Shown here: piece after piece, positions 30,661-39,111 of the stretch | Numbering within the stretch: the first letter of the stretch is position 1 | Layout of the letters: every line of letters begins with the position of its first letter | NCBI GenBank assembly: GCA_017407115.1 | Contig: JAFQXD010000006.1 | Location: 1-40,477, forward strand | DNA length: 40,477 nt | Direction of reading: 5' to 3' | Origin: Methanobrevibacter sp. | Lineage (GTDB): Archaea; Methanobacteriota; Methanobacteria; Methanobacteriales; Methanobacteriaceae | Notes under the pieces: generated by a model | Seen by the model: only the letters and a program-made list of their open reading frames with translations | The model's database searches: none | What the model was told of the DNA's origin: nothing | Position numbers and translations under genes: made by a program

Positions 30661-31269
30661 TTAATCTCCTACTTTATTTTTCCATATTTGTTGTCTTTGT
30701 TTATAATTATATGGGCTTTTTACTGGCAAATTTTCCACTCCATATTTTTTTTGTGTTTCTGGAAAATTATCCCCATAAACTATATTTTCCATTATATCAC
30801 TTAACAATGCTTGAATTTGTCTTTTGCTCATTCCTTCAATTTCTTGCATTGATTGCGCCCTTAATTTTAATTTTGTGTCAATTCCATACTTTCTCTTGTT
30901 CTTTTCGGCTTCCTTTAATGCACTTCTTATCATATCAGCATTATTTACGGTGTAAATCATTACTTGTTTTTGTGATATAAGGGCATTATACACGGCTTCA
31001 ACGGCTGAATTGTGGTCTCCTACAAGATTTCCACCTATTTCCATCCTATTTCCAGCCCTATGTGTCTTTATTGGCTTATAAAAAGGTCGAGCGGCACTTG
31101 TTGATATGTCAAAAACCAGTCTATTTATAGTTTTTGCATTTGTTCTTCTTGAAATTTTGCCATTTTCCAACTCTTTTTCCTTATAATTTATCAAAGGAAT
31201 TTTATTTTTTAACTTTTTATTGTTAAAAATGTCAGTTAATGAAAAATTTTGAGTAAATCTTCCAGCCAT
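30661..31269 (-). CDS. Putative tail completion protein
   Basis: A 202-residue, basic protein. Residues 1-90 have many Lys/Arg and Asn; 95-170 are helical (MIRSALKEAEKNKRKYG, MQEIEGMSKRQIQALLSDIMENIVYG). The place after the head-closure-like gene matches HK97-gp10-type or tail completion genes, but no motif confirms it. I start at the ATG at 31269, five bases after TAGGAG; a GTG two codons earlier is possible. Confidence 0.5.
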   Translation of the reverse strand: MAGRFTQNFSLTDIFNNKKLKNKIPLINYKEKELENGKISRRTNAKTINRLVFDISTSAARPFYKPIKTHRAGNRMEIGGNLVGDHNSAVEAVYNALISQKQVMIYTVNNADMIRSALKEAEKNKRKYGIDTKLKLRAQSMQEIEGMSKRQIQALLSDIMENIVYGDNFPETQKKYGVENLPVKSPYNYKQRQQIWKNKVGD

Positions 31270-31277
31270 AATCACTC

Positions 31278-31907
31278 CTATAAGATAGCATTAAGTGTGG
31301 CAAAGTAAATTTTTAGTGGTTTTGGTTGCATTTTCATTGTTGTTTCAGGGTTTTCCACTGAAAAAAGTTTTTTGCCTATAACAACAAGGTCATCAACATT
31401 CAAATTTATCTCATCATTAAAATGTTTTATATTCATTGATGTTAAAGGTATAATATTTCCCTTTATATATTGAGATGTCGTGCCTTCTATACTGCCTTTA
31501 ACCATATAATCAAAAGAGCCAACATAATAATACTTATTTGTTTGATATTTGCCTATATTATTAAACTTTGCTGACAGCAATGTTGCATTGTCTCCTATTG
31601 ATTGTGGTTCCATCCAAGCATATATTGTAGGAAAGCCGGGAATACTAATGCTGACATAGGCAAAATATTTGTCTAAATATGTTAAAATTGTTGTATTTGT
31701 GGCAATATTCACAATATTTGTTGATGTAATAATCAATGAACTATCAAAAGGCTGAAATGTTAAAGTTTCAACATCAAAAGTCCAATATTTACTATCAACA
31801 GTTGTAAAATACACGGTTTTAAGATTTACACTTTTTTCAAGTCCAATAAATCTTCTATAAACCAGTGCTTTTGGGTTGTGAACAGTGCTTTTAGGTTTCA
31901 TTTTCAT
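31278..31907 (-). CDS. Putative head closure / connector protein
   Basis: A 209-residue beta-rich protein. The end has DLVVIGKKLFSVENPETT followed by PKPLKIYFATLNAIL, the type of barrel seen in stopper or joining proteins that sit below the portal. Position after the adaptor-like gene supports this. It overlaps the end of the small membrane protein gene. The family is not certain. Confidence 0.5.
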   Translation of the reverse strand: MKMKPKSTVHNPKALVYRRFIGLEKSVNLKTVYFTTVDSKYWTFDVETLTFQPFDSSLIITSTNIVNIATNTTILTYLDKYFAYVSISIPGFPTIYAWMEPQSIGDNATLLSAKFNNIGKYQTNKYYYVGSFDYMVKGSIEGTTSQYIKGNIIPLTSMNIKHFNDEINLNVDDLVVIGKKLFSVENPETTMKMQPKPLKIYFATLNAIL

Positions 31908-32187
31908 TGTTTTTTCTCCTAAATTTCTTTATTATTTTTTCCCATAACAATTTTATTCCTACTGCTATGGCTAATTGTATAGGAATTGCTGGCAAAAGAG
32001 TAACTTGAACTCCAAAAACTGCCGCAAATATAGTCCAATATATAGGGTTGAATAAAGATATAATTGCAATAACAACTAAATCAGCCCAAAATATTGCTTC
32101 GGCTATAATAATATATAACCAATTATGCTTTGTAAAATTCCAAAGTTTTTTCCACAAATTTTCTTTTTGTTTTTCTTCTTTCTCCAT
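31891..32187 (-). CDS. Small two-pass membrane protein within the head genes
   Basis: A 98-residue protein with two or three closely spaced hydrophobic segments (about 20-42, 47-62 and 66-82) and a strongly basic tail (KKFRRKNNENET). Its size, hairpin topology and charged tail match a class II holin, yet it sits between two head-connector genes, an unusual place for one. The start overlaps the upstream stop by one base. Holin or membrane-contacting virion protein; undecided. Confidence 0.6.
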   Translation of the reverse strand: MEKEEKQKENLWKKLWNFTKHNWLYIIIAEAIFWADLVVIAIISLFNPIYWTIFAAVFGVQVTLLPAIPIQLAIAVGIKLLWEKIIKKFRRKNNENET

Positions 32188-32741
32188 TACCAGTCATTTC
32201 CTTGTGGGATAAAATCATATTTCCCATAAAATCTCAAACCAAGAGTTTTAAGCATATCCAATGCGTCTTTATGGAAATCTCTCTCTTGTCTTCTAACAAC
32301 ATCTTCACTCATATTTTGCATTGTGTCAAGGTCAATGCCACTAACACTGCTGATGTCTCCGTTATCAAGCAAATATTCGCCTTCTATAAACATTGCTTCC
32401 AAAAATGCTTGTCTATACTCAAACATATTATAACCCCTTAAACCACGCTTTGCTATCATATAATTGATTTGCTTTCTCGTGCTTTTATTTGTGTTATAAA
32501 TCTTTGTATAAAATTTTCTTCTCAATGTTGCAAGCCAAAGTTTTACTTTATCAGGTTGATTTCCTTCAATTTCTATTTCAAGATTTCTTCCCCTTTCTTG
32601 AAAATATTTGCTTGTTAATTCGTATTGATGGTCAAGACCTACATACGTTGCGTCTTCTCCACTATATGGAAATGTAATTTGACTTTCATCAAGTTGCTCT
32701 AATTGAGCATTTGTATAATAAGGTGCTACAAAAATATTCAT
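32187..32741 (-). CDS. Putative head-tail adaptor
   Basis: A 184-residue protein, largely helical after residue 65 (WLATLRRKFYTKIYN, YRQAFLEAMFIEGEYLL), as in adaptor proteins that dock under the portal. It contains a Glu/Asp-rich N-terminal part with Tyr residues. The place after the capsid genes fits this. No signature confirms it. Confidence 0.5.
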   Translation of the reverse strand: MNIFVAPYYTNAQLEQLDESQITFPYSGEDATYVGLDHQYELTSKYFQERGRNLEIEIEGNQPDKVKLWLATLRRKFYTKIYNTNKSTRKQINYMIAKRGLRGYNMFEYRQAFLEAMFIEGEYLLDNGDISSVSGIDLDTMQNMSEDVVRRQERDFHKDALDMLKTLGLRFYGKYDFIPQGNDW

Positions 32742-32742
32742 A

Positions 32743-33207
32743 CTACCTATTCTCCTTGTTCATAAATTGTTTGCTATATTCATCAAAAGTTTGTCTTGCT
32801 TTTGCTGTTAATTCAGTGTTTGGGTCTTTTTTTAATTGCATTGCAATATTCCCAGCACGAGTTTGTTGAGTATATTGACTTTGTAAAGGTTGCATACCTT
32901 CTGGAACTTTTGGTGGCACTCTTGAACCTTTTGCACCAAGTTCTTTTCCACTATAAACCCTTGTTACATCTTCAACACCATTTTCTTGTGCTTGTTGCTT
33001 TGCACCTTGACCTTTGGCTGATGTCTCTTTATATGCGTGATTTACAACACCAGTTGTTGCGAATTTTCTTCCCTTGCTCGATGTTGCAATAGGCTGTATT
33101 GTATCGCCAGTTCTCACATTGTCATTTACAACATAAGTGTAACCTTGTTCGGTTCTTCCAACTCCACGACCATCACTGCCATATCCTACTAATGCAAATT
33201 TCGCCAT
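32743..33207 (-). CDS. Head-associated protein with a scaffold-like tail peptide
   Basis: A 154-residue basic protein. Residues 1-60 form a beta-type domain (TYVVNDNVRTGDTIQPI, GRKFATTGVVNHAYKE). Residues 60-130 are polar and low in hydrophobics. Residues 141-149 are FDEYSKQFM, identical to the last nine residues of the scaffold protein (34613-35233). It is the first gene behind late promoter L3. A capsid-binding decoration or minor head protein is a reasonable inference. Confidence 0.6.
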   Translation of the reverse strand: MAKFALVGYGSDGRGVGRTEQGYTYVVNDNVRTGDTIQPIATSSKGRKFATTGVVNHAYKETSAKGQGAKQQAQENGVEDVTRVYSGKELGAKGSRVPPKVPEGMQPLQSQYTQQTRAGNIAMQLKKDPNTELTAKARQTFDEYSKQFMNKENR

Positions 33208-33229
33208 AAATAATTTTCTCCTTTATATT

Positions 33230-33238
33230 ATTATACAC
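33230..33238 (-). promoter_or_regulatory. Late-type promoter core L3
   Basis: GTGTATAATAATATAA on the minus strand, directly downstream of the capsid terminator and about 20 bases before the next start. It restarts transcription for the connector and tail genes. Confidence 0.7.
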
Positions 33239-33246
33239 AATAATCA

Positions 33247-33280
33247 AAAAAATAGGTAAGAAAACTCCTACCTATTTTTT
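33247..33280. terminator. Strong terminator after the major capsid gene
   Basis: AAAAAATAGGTA (33247-33258) and TACCTATTTTTT (33269-33280) form a perfect 12-base stem with a 10-base loop and T-runs on either strand. It lies 17 bases after the capsid stop and should limit readthrough, so capsid mRNA is made in excess. Confidence 0.92.
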
Positions 33281-33296
33281 AATTATCATCATTTGC

Positions 33297-34550
33297 TTAA
33301 TTTGTTGTTCCATCATTGAAGCCAGCAACAACACCGTTTCCAGTAACAGTAGCACCATCAATAGGTGTGAATGTAAGGTTATTCATAAGCAATGCTACGA
33401 CACTTCTACTCCAAGCATTAGCAAGGCTAGCGCCAGCATTAACAATCATTTTAATTGTTGCACCGTGCAATACTTCAACACCAACTTTCATCTTTGGCAA
33501 AATATAAACTCCACCAAGATATACATTTGGGTTAGCAGTAATTGAAGGACCAACAATACCACGACAAGTTCCAGCACCATAAACGATGAAACCAGCAATT
33601 TTGTCAAGTTCTGCTCTAATTGTTGGAAGTTGACCAGCAGTGTCATCGGCTGTGCCAAGAACGCCAAGTGCAACATAAACAAATCTTCTTTGTGTTTTGT
33701 TGAACAAGAACATATCGACACCATCATACATACCAACAAGACCAGTTCTTTCATCAATTCTCTTGCCTTCACTATCATTGAATGGGTTAATAAAGCCATT
33801 AGCAAGTATTCTAGCGGCTGCTTCACTTGCGTTTTGAGCATATTGACCTTTCATCAATGTATTGAATTGAGATGATATAAATGCTTGTCTCTCATCTCTT
33901 GGGATAACCAAAGCACCAATTTCTGGAATACCATCATCAAGTTCAGCATTTGCATTTTGATATGCAAGTGTTGGGCTACCAGCATTAAGACCAGCAACAG
34001 CAGGGTCAAAGTTAAATACTGCGGCTGCGATTTCATCAGTTGTAATATCGTTTGCAACGATAGAACCTTTTGAATGAGCCAAAGCCTTATCAAAGTTATC
34101 TCCATTACGGAAGAAAGCCTCGATTTGTTTTGCATAAGTAATGACATTGATTGCCATACCCGCAGTTTTAACAAGTTGTGCAAGAACTACTTGCTTTAAT
34201 GCAACTGGGTTTGCATAAATTTGTGCTTGTGTAATTGCTACACCTTCGTCATAGATTAAATCTACTGGAATTGTGTAGTGAACACTTTGTGGTGCGTTGC
34301 CATAACCACCAACATTCTTTGCATTGTGGTAAGCACCATTGTTTAATGAACCAAGTTGTCTAAATCTTGGCGCATAAGGCAATACTCTCATAACATCAAT
34401 ATATGTTACGCTCTCAACATCATCAGTTTTTGTGTATTTATCAATACAACCTTTTCCATTGATGTGTTGAATTTCTGGGAAAAGGTTTTCATAGACTAGA
34501 AGTGAACTTGCGTGTTCAACATCATATCCATTAACAGCGACAAAAGCCAT
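33297..34550 (-). CDS. Major capsid protein
   Basis: A 417-residue protein in the expected place after the scaffold gene. The sequence is rich in Ala, Gly and Asn with many beta strands; characteristic stretches include VTYIDVMRVLPYAPRFRQLG, PVDLIYDEGVAITQAQIYAN and EIGALVIPRDERQAF. Its size and Gln/Asn-rich strand pattern fit HK97-like capsids of short-tailed Gram-positive phages. It has an AAGGAG ribosome site and is followed by a strong terminator, both consistent with a highly made structural protein. Confidence 0.82.
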   Translation of the reverse strand: MAFVAVNGYDVEHASSLLVYENLFPEIQHINGKGCIDKYTKTDDVESVTYIDVMRVLPYAPRFRQLGSLNNGAYHNAKNVGGYGNAPQSVHYTIPVDLIYDEGVAITQAQIYANPVALKQVVLAQLVKTAGMAINVITYAKQIEAFFRNGDNFDKALAHSKGSIVANDITTDEIAAAVFNFDPAVAGLNAGSPTLAYQNANAELDDGIPEIGALVIPRDERQAFISSQFNTLMKGQYAQNASEAAARILANGFINPFNDSEGKRIDERTGLVGMYDGVDMFLFNKTQRRFVYVALGVLGTADDTAGQLPTIRAELDKIAGFIVYGAGTCRGIVGPSITANPNVYLGGVYILPKMKVGVEVLHGATIKMIVNAGASLANAWSRSVVALLMNNLTFTPIDGATVTGNGVVAGFNDGTTN

Positions 34551-34612
34551 AATTTTTTTCTCCTTAAATTCAAATTTTCCCCAAAGTTAAGGGCTTTGAG
34601 TTCCCTTTAATA

Positions 34613-35233
34613 CTACATAAATTGTTTAGAATATTCATCAAAGGAATTATTTGCTTCTTTGTTTTTTTCCATAACTCCTTGTCTTTGAAAATTGCCAAAG
34701 TCTTTATTTTCGTATTTTTCTTCCATTGCTGAAAGTTTGTCTTTCAAGTCCACATTCTCTTTCAAAACTGCGTCAAACTTTGCTTCAAGTGATGAAAGTC
34801 TTTCACTTAATTCTTCTTTTGTTACTAAATCTTCAACACGAACTCCGTTACCAGCAGTTTCAGTAGTTTGAACTTGTTGTGCTTCATCAGTAGGTTCACT
34901 GCCATCAGTTTTGTCATTAGTTTTTTCAACTTCTCCATCTTTTTTAGGTTCTTCGTTGGTTTTAACTGTTTCATCAACTTTTGTAGTTTCATCTACCTTT
35001 GAAGTTTCGGTTGAACCATTGTCAACCTTGTTGTCTTTGGTCTTTTCATCAATATTGATTGATGTGTCAACCTTTGTTTTGTCATTTTTATCTGGCATAT
35101 TTTGTTCTCCTTTTTCTTCTTCTTTATTTTTCTCCCCAGTTTCGCTAATTTTTTCTTCTAAAATATCACGAACATTCATTTTTTCTTCGGGAGACAAAGA
35201 TTGGAGAGCGTCTAAAAGCAATTCCTTAAACAT
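34613..35233 (-). CDS. Capsid scaffolding protein
   Basis: A 206-residue, very acidic, low-complexity protein: residues 30-125 are mostly Lys, Asp, Glu, Thr and Ser, followed by a helical coil (about 130-175, LSERLSSLEAKFDAVLKEN) and a basic tail ending FDEYSKQFM. Size, composition and position before the capsid gene are typical of scaffolds. A second start at residue 46 (35098) has its own AAGGAG at good distance, so a shorter product is possible. The last nine residues recur in the protein at 32743-33207. Confidence 0.82.
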   Translation of the reverse strand: MFKELLLDALQSLSPEEKMNVRDILEEKISETGEKNKEEEKGEQNMPDKNDKTKVDTSINIDEKTKDNKVDNGSTETSKVDETTKVDETVKTNEEPKKDGEVEKTNDKTDGSEPTDEAQQVQTTETAGNGVRVEDLVTKEELSERLSSLEAKFDAVLKENVDLKDKLSAMEEKYENKDFGNFQRQGVMEKNKEANNSFDEYSKQFM

Positions 35234-35309
35234 TTTTAGTGTTCTCCTTTATTGCTTATAAGCAAAATTTAGGCTAATAACCTTTGTGCTTTCGCCCTTG
35301 CTTATAATT

Positions 35310-35318
35310 ATTATACAC
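35310..35318 (-). promoter_or_regulatory. Late-type promoter core L2
   Basis: GTGTATAATAATTATAA on the minus strand, about 77 bases before the scaffold start. A -35-like TTAAAG lies 18 bases up. It provides extra transcription for scaffold and capsid. Confidence 0.72.
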
Positions 35319-35352
35319 AATATTTGTAAAAAACTTTAATTTTTTTCAGAAT

Positions 35353-36879
35353 TTATTGTTTTTTTGTGTTCCAAGAGTTAATTGTTGCCTCTTGCATTTG
35401 GTCTTTCATTGTTTTTGTTTGTTCCAAATAGGCAATTTCTTCTTCTTGTTCGGCTTGGCTTAAATTTCTATATGTTTCCTTGACAAATCTTCGTGGAGAC
35501 ATATTGCCAGCACCAAATACATCACTATTGGTTTTCAATTTCTCAATAAATGGGCTTTGGTCTTCGGCTTTAAGTATAATCTCAACAGCGTCGTGATTGT
35601 AATAAAACATAACAAGTTTAAGCATTTCGTTAATATCTGGTGCATTAAGGTTAATTTGACCTTTTATCCAAGTATCACTCTTTGTTCTTTCACTGATAAT
35701 TTCAGTCGCAGTTCTAGCACCAGCACCTTCACTTAAAAATGAAGCAACTGAACTGGCTGATATATTCAACTTAAATGCACAATCTTTATAGATATTCTCC
35801 ATTTGAGTTTTAATATCTTCGCCACGAAGTAAGAACTGAATTGGTGTAACTTTATCACTATCTCCATTAACACTGGAAACTTTTTGATAAAATCTCTCAC
35901 TCATTGCCCTACTATCATATTCAGGGTCATCTTTATTCCACATTTCTTCTGGAATTAAGGCTCTTGCTCTTGCAAGGTCAACTTCATTCTTTTCAAAATA
36001 TTTCATTTGGTCATATTGGAAATTTTCAGTAAATAAAATATCTCCAATAGGTTGCCCAAAAGGTGTATTTGGAATTTGTGGAATATCATCAGTAAATTTC
36101 ATTAAGAAACAACCAAGTGAATTTGGGAAAGGCAAATATTGTTCTTCATCAACAATAATGCTTGGATAATGGTCTTTAATATATTCCTTAACTGATGGCG
36201 GCAAATTTTTCCAATTTACTCTTGATGAACCAGCCTTTAACCTATTTTGAACTTCGGTTTGCAAGTTTGAAGATGACTTATATACACTTGCTTTTACACA
36301 AGCCTTTCCTTCTTCGTTAAAATACCTTTCTTCACAAATACCAAAATGGTCTTTTGTGCCACTTGGGTTTGTGTTGTGTATTGCGTCAAAGAAAACTTTA
36401 ACACTTGTAATCTTTCCACTGCCATCAATATCGGCAAAAAATGTGTCAATTCTATGTGCTGTTGTATAAAGTTCCTTATTTTGCCTATTAAGTTTAATTA
36501 AGGATGTTCCACCAGCAATAGCAAATTTATGCGCTTTTTTAAGAGCCTTGTAAAATTTTGTCTTTTTTGCCCATTTTATAGCAAAATCATAGTCAGCCTT
36601 TGCACCACTAAAATCAATTCCGTGAGCAAAAAGCATATTATTTAAGCCATTTGCAATACTTTGCAACATTCTTTGTGGAACAAGACCACTTTTTTTATTA
36701 TGCCAACCATTTACCCAGCCATCATAACAAGCCAAGCAACGATTAAGATAAATCGAATAAAATGAATAATAATATTGTGGTGCAAGCAAATAAAAAGTGT
36801 TATTTACATAAAAGTCAAAAAAATTGCCTAGTTGGTCTCCAAAGCCTACTGTGTCAATATCAAATACTTGTTGCGACAT
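35353..36879 (-). CDS. Portal protein
   Basis: A 508-residue protein directly after terminase and two small genes, the usual portal place and length. Conserved features of the portal type include the helical N-terminus (NTFYLLAPQYYYSFYSIYLN), DYDFAIKWAKKTKFYKALKKAH, a beta wing with RIDTFFADIDGSGKITSV, and the C-terminal stem-like helices (SEGAGARTATEIISERTKS) with the long end helix. It forms the dodecameric ring through which DNA enters and leaves the capsid. Confidence 0.82.
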   Translation of the reverse strand: MSQQVFDIDTVGFGDQLGNFFDFYVNNTFYLLAPQYYYSFYSIYLNRCLACYDGWVNGWHNKKSGLVPQRMLQSIANGLNNMLFAHGIDFSGAKADYDFAIKWAKKTKFYKALKKAHKFAIAGGTSLIKLNRQNKELYTTAHRIDTFFADIDGSGKITSVKVFFDAIHNTNPSGTKDHFGICEERYFNEEGKACVKASVYKSSSNLQTEVQNRLKAGSSRVNWKNLPPSVKEYIKDHYPSIIVDEEQYLPFPNSLGCFLMKFTDDIPQIPNTPFGQPIGDILFTENFQYDQMKYFEKNEVDLARARALIPEEMWNKDDPEYDSRAMSERFYQKVSSVNGDSDKVTPIQFLLRGEDIKTQMENIYKDCAFKLNISASSVASFLSEGAGARTATEIISERTKSDTWIKGQINLNAPDINEMLKLVMFYYNHDAVEIILKAEDQSPFIEKLKTNSDVFGAGNMSPRRFVKETYRNLSQAEQEEEIAYLEQTKTMKDQMQEATINSWNTKKQ

Positions 36880-36899
36880 AATTTTTTCTCCTTATATAC

Positions 36900-37280
36900 T
36901 TATTTTACACTATTTTTTGATTTTTCTACAACCTTATCATCATTTTTTGCAAAATTTTTACGATTTTTAGGTTTAAGATGTGATTTTTTCATCTTTTCTT
37001 GTAAATTTACTCTATTTTCTTCATCATCAACATTTTTTTGCAGTTCTTTGAAGAAACTTTTTAATTTATCGGCTGAACAAATTGTCAAAAAGTTCATCAT
37101 ATCATTAAATGCAGTGTTCATTTCCTTTACAACACCTAACATTTCACAAGCAAAGTTCAACTCAACTCTTTTCCAGTCTTTTTCATTGCTCAATGATTGC
37201 AAAACATCTTCTTGTTTCATAATATCCAAGATTTCTGGGTCAATTCCAGCCTTTTTAACTTCTACTTTTTTATCTTCCAT
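36900..37280 (-). CDS. Hypothetical helical protein in the packaging region
   Basis: A 126-residue protein. Residues 20-90 are helical (EILDIMKQEDVLQSLSNEKD, CEMLGVVKEMNTAF) and residues 90-126 highly basic (KKSHLKPKNRKNF). No known family. It lies between portal and the preceding small gene with tight spacing. It may bind DNA or the portal during assembly, by composition and place only. Confidence 0.6.
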   Translation of the reverse strand: MEDKKVEVKKAGIDPEILDIMKQEDVLQSLSNEKDWKRVELNFACEMLGVVKEMNTAFNDMMNFLTICSADKLKSFFKELQKNVDDEENRVNLQEKMKKSHLKPKNRKNFAKNDDKVVEKSKNSVK

Positions 37281-37282
37281 AA

Positions 37283-37588
37283 TTATTCTCCCTTTTCTTC
37301 AACGATTTTCTCATCGCCTAGATAAATTTTTAACAATGCTGTGATTTGTTTAATTGTATTTGTTGCCTTTATGAGTTGATTTGTTGTTTCAACATAAACA
37401 TTCATTTTGGCAATTCTAATGGCCTCATCTTCACTTTTATCAGTTCCTTCAAAGCCAATTTCTTTCAAAAACTCTTTTTCATCCATTTTGGAATGTCGAA
37501 CATAAGTTTTTGCTATGATGAAGTTTAACAAATTATTTCCTTGTCTTTCTTCAAATTTTTGTTCGGCAGTTTTTTCTTTTTCTTCCAT
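37283..37588 (-). CDS. Hypothetical protein in the packaging region
   Basis: A 101-residue acidic helical protein, with a hydrophobic middle helix (NLLNFIIAKTYVRH) and a long C-terminal helix (NQLIKATNTIKQITALLKI). No signature seen. It follows the large terminase gene with an 11-base gap and precedes another small gene by two bases. It could be a small accessory of packaging. Confidence 0.6.
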   Translation of the reverse strand: MEEKEKTAEQKFEERQGNNLLNFIIAKTYVRHSKMDEKEFLKEIGFEGTDKSEDEAIRIAKMNVYVETTNQLIKATNTIKQITALLKIYLGDEKIVEEKGE

Positions 37589-37598
37589 AACAATTCTC

Positions 37599-39110
37599 CT
37601 ATTTTATTATTTTTGCTAACCTTTGGATGTCTTGATAATGTGATGTTTGCTCAAATTCTTTCTTTCTCACTGGAAATGAAATATTGTAGCAATTATTATA
37701 GTATGGCACAAGACCATATTCCAAAGCGTCGCACAAGTCATTTTTTATTGCCGGGTCTAATTTCCCATTTTTATATCTTTGTTTTTCAATCTCTTTGGCT
37801 AGTCGATGTTTATTTAGAGATTTATCCCATTGATACATACCTTCGTTGAGTATGACTAAAACTCCATAGGCAAAGGCATTTTTTATAATTCCCATATTGA
37901 TGTCTTTTTTCTTCATAGTAAAACTCTTGATTTTTATCATCTTCCAAAGCCTTTTGTTTTTGGCAGTATTTTTCAAGTGCTTTAATTGTGCTATGAAAGG
38001 TGCCGCCGCACCATCAACACTCAATATAGTATTCAAATTATTGTATGCTATTCCATACTTGTCATCAAGAAAGTCCATAAATTCTTCCAGTAAATCACAT
38101 TGTTCCGTAGGTGCAAGTGTTCGCTGTGTTTCTTCCGGGTCATTATACATAACTTCAAGTGTTTGTGTTGTTCCATCTTCCAAAATTGCCACTGGCACAA
38201 CAGCAAAAGTGTCATTTGCAGTTGCGTGGTCAATTCCAACAATCAAAGTTATAATTCTTTGTGGTGTTATTTGATAGACCTTTTTGTAATTCTTATCTCT
38301 TGTAAATTGTGGGAATACAACATCACTTGTGTTTGCATTTATGTCTCCCAAGAACATTCGCCTAAACTCTACATAGTTCGTTTTCTTGTAGTTATCAATG
38401 TAATCTCTTGTTTGCTGATTTAGTAAATTCCAAATATTATAACAACTTGCATAGATATAACACCAATCAGGGTCTTGTCTCTTATCATTAACATAATCAA
38501 TAAACCAATGACCAATAGTTTCGTTGTTTCCAACAATAATCATTTTGGCTTGCAAGTCTAATTGTCTAATAAAGGTTGCAACTGACTGCTCAACAACATT
38601 TGCGTCTTTGTTTTTTTGTGCTTCTTCAAAGAGAACTAATGACAACTTGTTTGTAGTAGTAATACCACGAGTTCTTTGACCACCTTTACTATCGGTTATT
38701 GGATAAAAATATGTTCCACCAGTTTGACCTTTATGGATAACTCTATCTTTCGCCTTTGGAATATACCACTCACAATTTGGGTCATCTCCAACATCAAAAC
38801 CAGAATTTCGCAAAAATTTCTCGATTTCGTTAATTATACTATCTTTAATTTCGGTGGCAGTTGCTTGCAACACAACTATATCTCTATCTGGAAATTTATT
38901 TGTAGTAACCCACCAACTAGCAACCAATATACTTGTCTTTCCACTAATACGACCACTTGACAAAATAAAATATCTTTTGTTGTCTAAAAAAATCTCTTTA
39001 TAAACATCAGGAATAAGCAAGTTATTTGCTGACAAGCCATTGCTGTTCAAAAGTTTTTGTTTTTCTTCTTCACTCATAGATGGCAGTATATCTTTTTTTT
39101 CTTCTTCCAT
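37599..39110 (-). CDS. terL: Terminase large subunit
   Basis: A 503-residue packaging motor. Walker A is GRISGKTS (53-60), Walker B with catalytic Glu is LSLVLFEE (156-163), and the coupling motif is IIVGNNE (191-197). The C-terminal nuclease of RNase H fold has GID (292-294), SVDGAA (364-369) and NDLCDALEY (457-465), giving the acidic triad. All functional residues are present, so it should be active. It translocates phage DNA into the prohead and cuts it. It follows the small subunit by one base. Confidence 0.95.
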   Translation of the reverse strand: MEEEKKDILPSMSEEEKQKLLNSNGLSANNLLIPDVYKEIFLDNKRYFILSSGRISGKTSILVASWWVTTNKFPDRDIVVLQATATEIKDSIINEIEKFLRNSGFDVGDDPNCEWYIPKAKDRVIHKGQTGGTYFYPITDSKGGQRTRGITTTNKLSLVLFEEAQKNKDANVVEQSVATFIRQLDLQAKMIIVGNNETIGHWFIDYVNDKRQDPDWCYIYASCYNIWNLLNQQTRDYIDNYKKTNYVEFRRMFLGDINANTSDVVFPQFTRDKNYKKVYQITPQRIITLIVGIDHATANDTFAVVPVAILEDGTTQTLEVMYNDPEETQRTLAPTEQCDLLEEFMDFLDDKYGIAYNNLNTILSVDGAAAPFIAQLKHLKNTAKNKRLWKMIKIKSFTMKKKDINMGIIKNAFAYGVLVILNEGMYQWDKSLNKHRLAKEIEKQRYKNGKLDPAIKNDLCDALEYGLVPYYNNCYNISFPVRKKEFEQTSHYQDIQRLAKIIK

Positions 39111-39111
39111 A

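Noticed and set aside
30980..30992. A further GTGTATAAT core in the tail completion gene
   Set aside because: It reads as in-frame codons for V-Y-N inside a gene and no gene start follows nearby.
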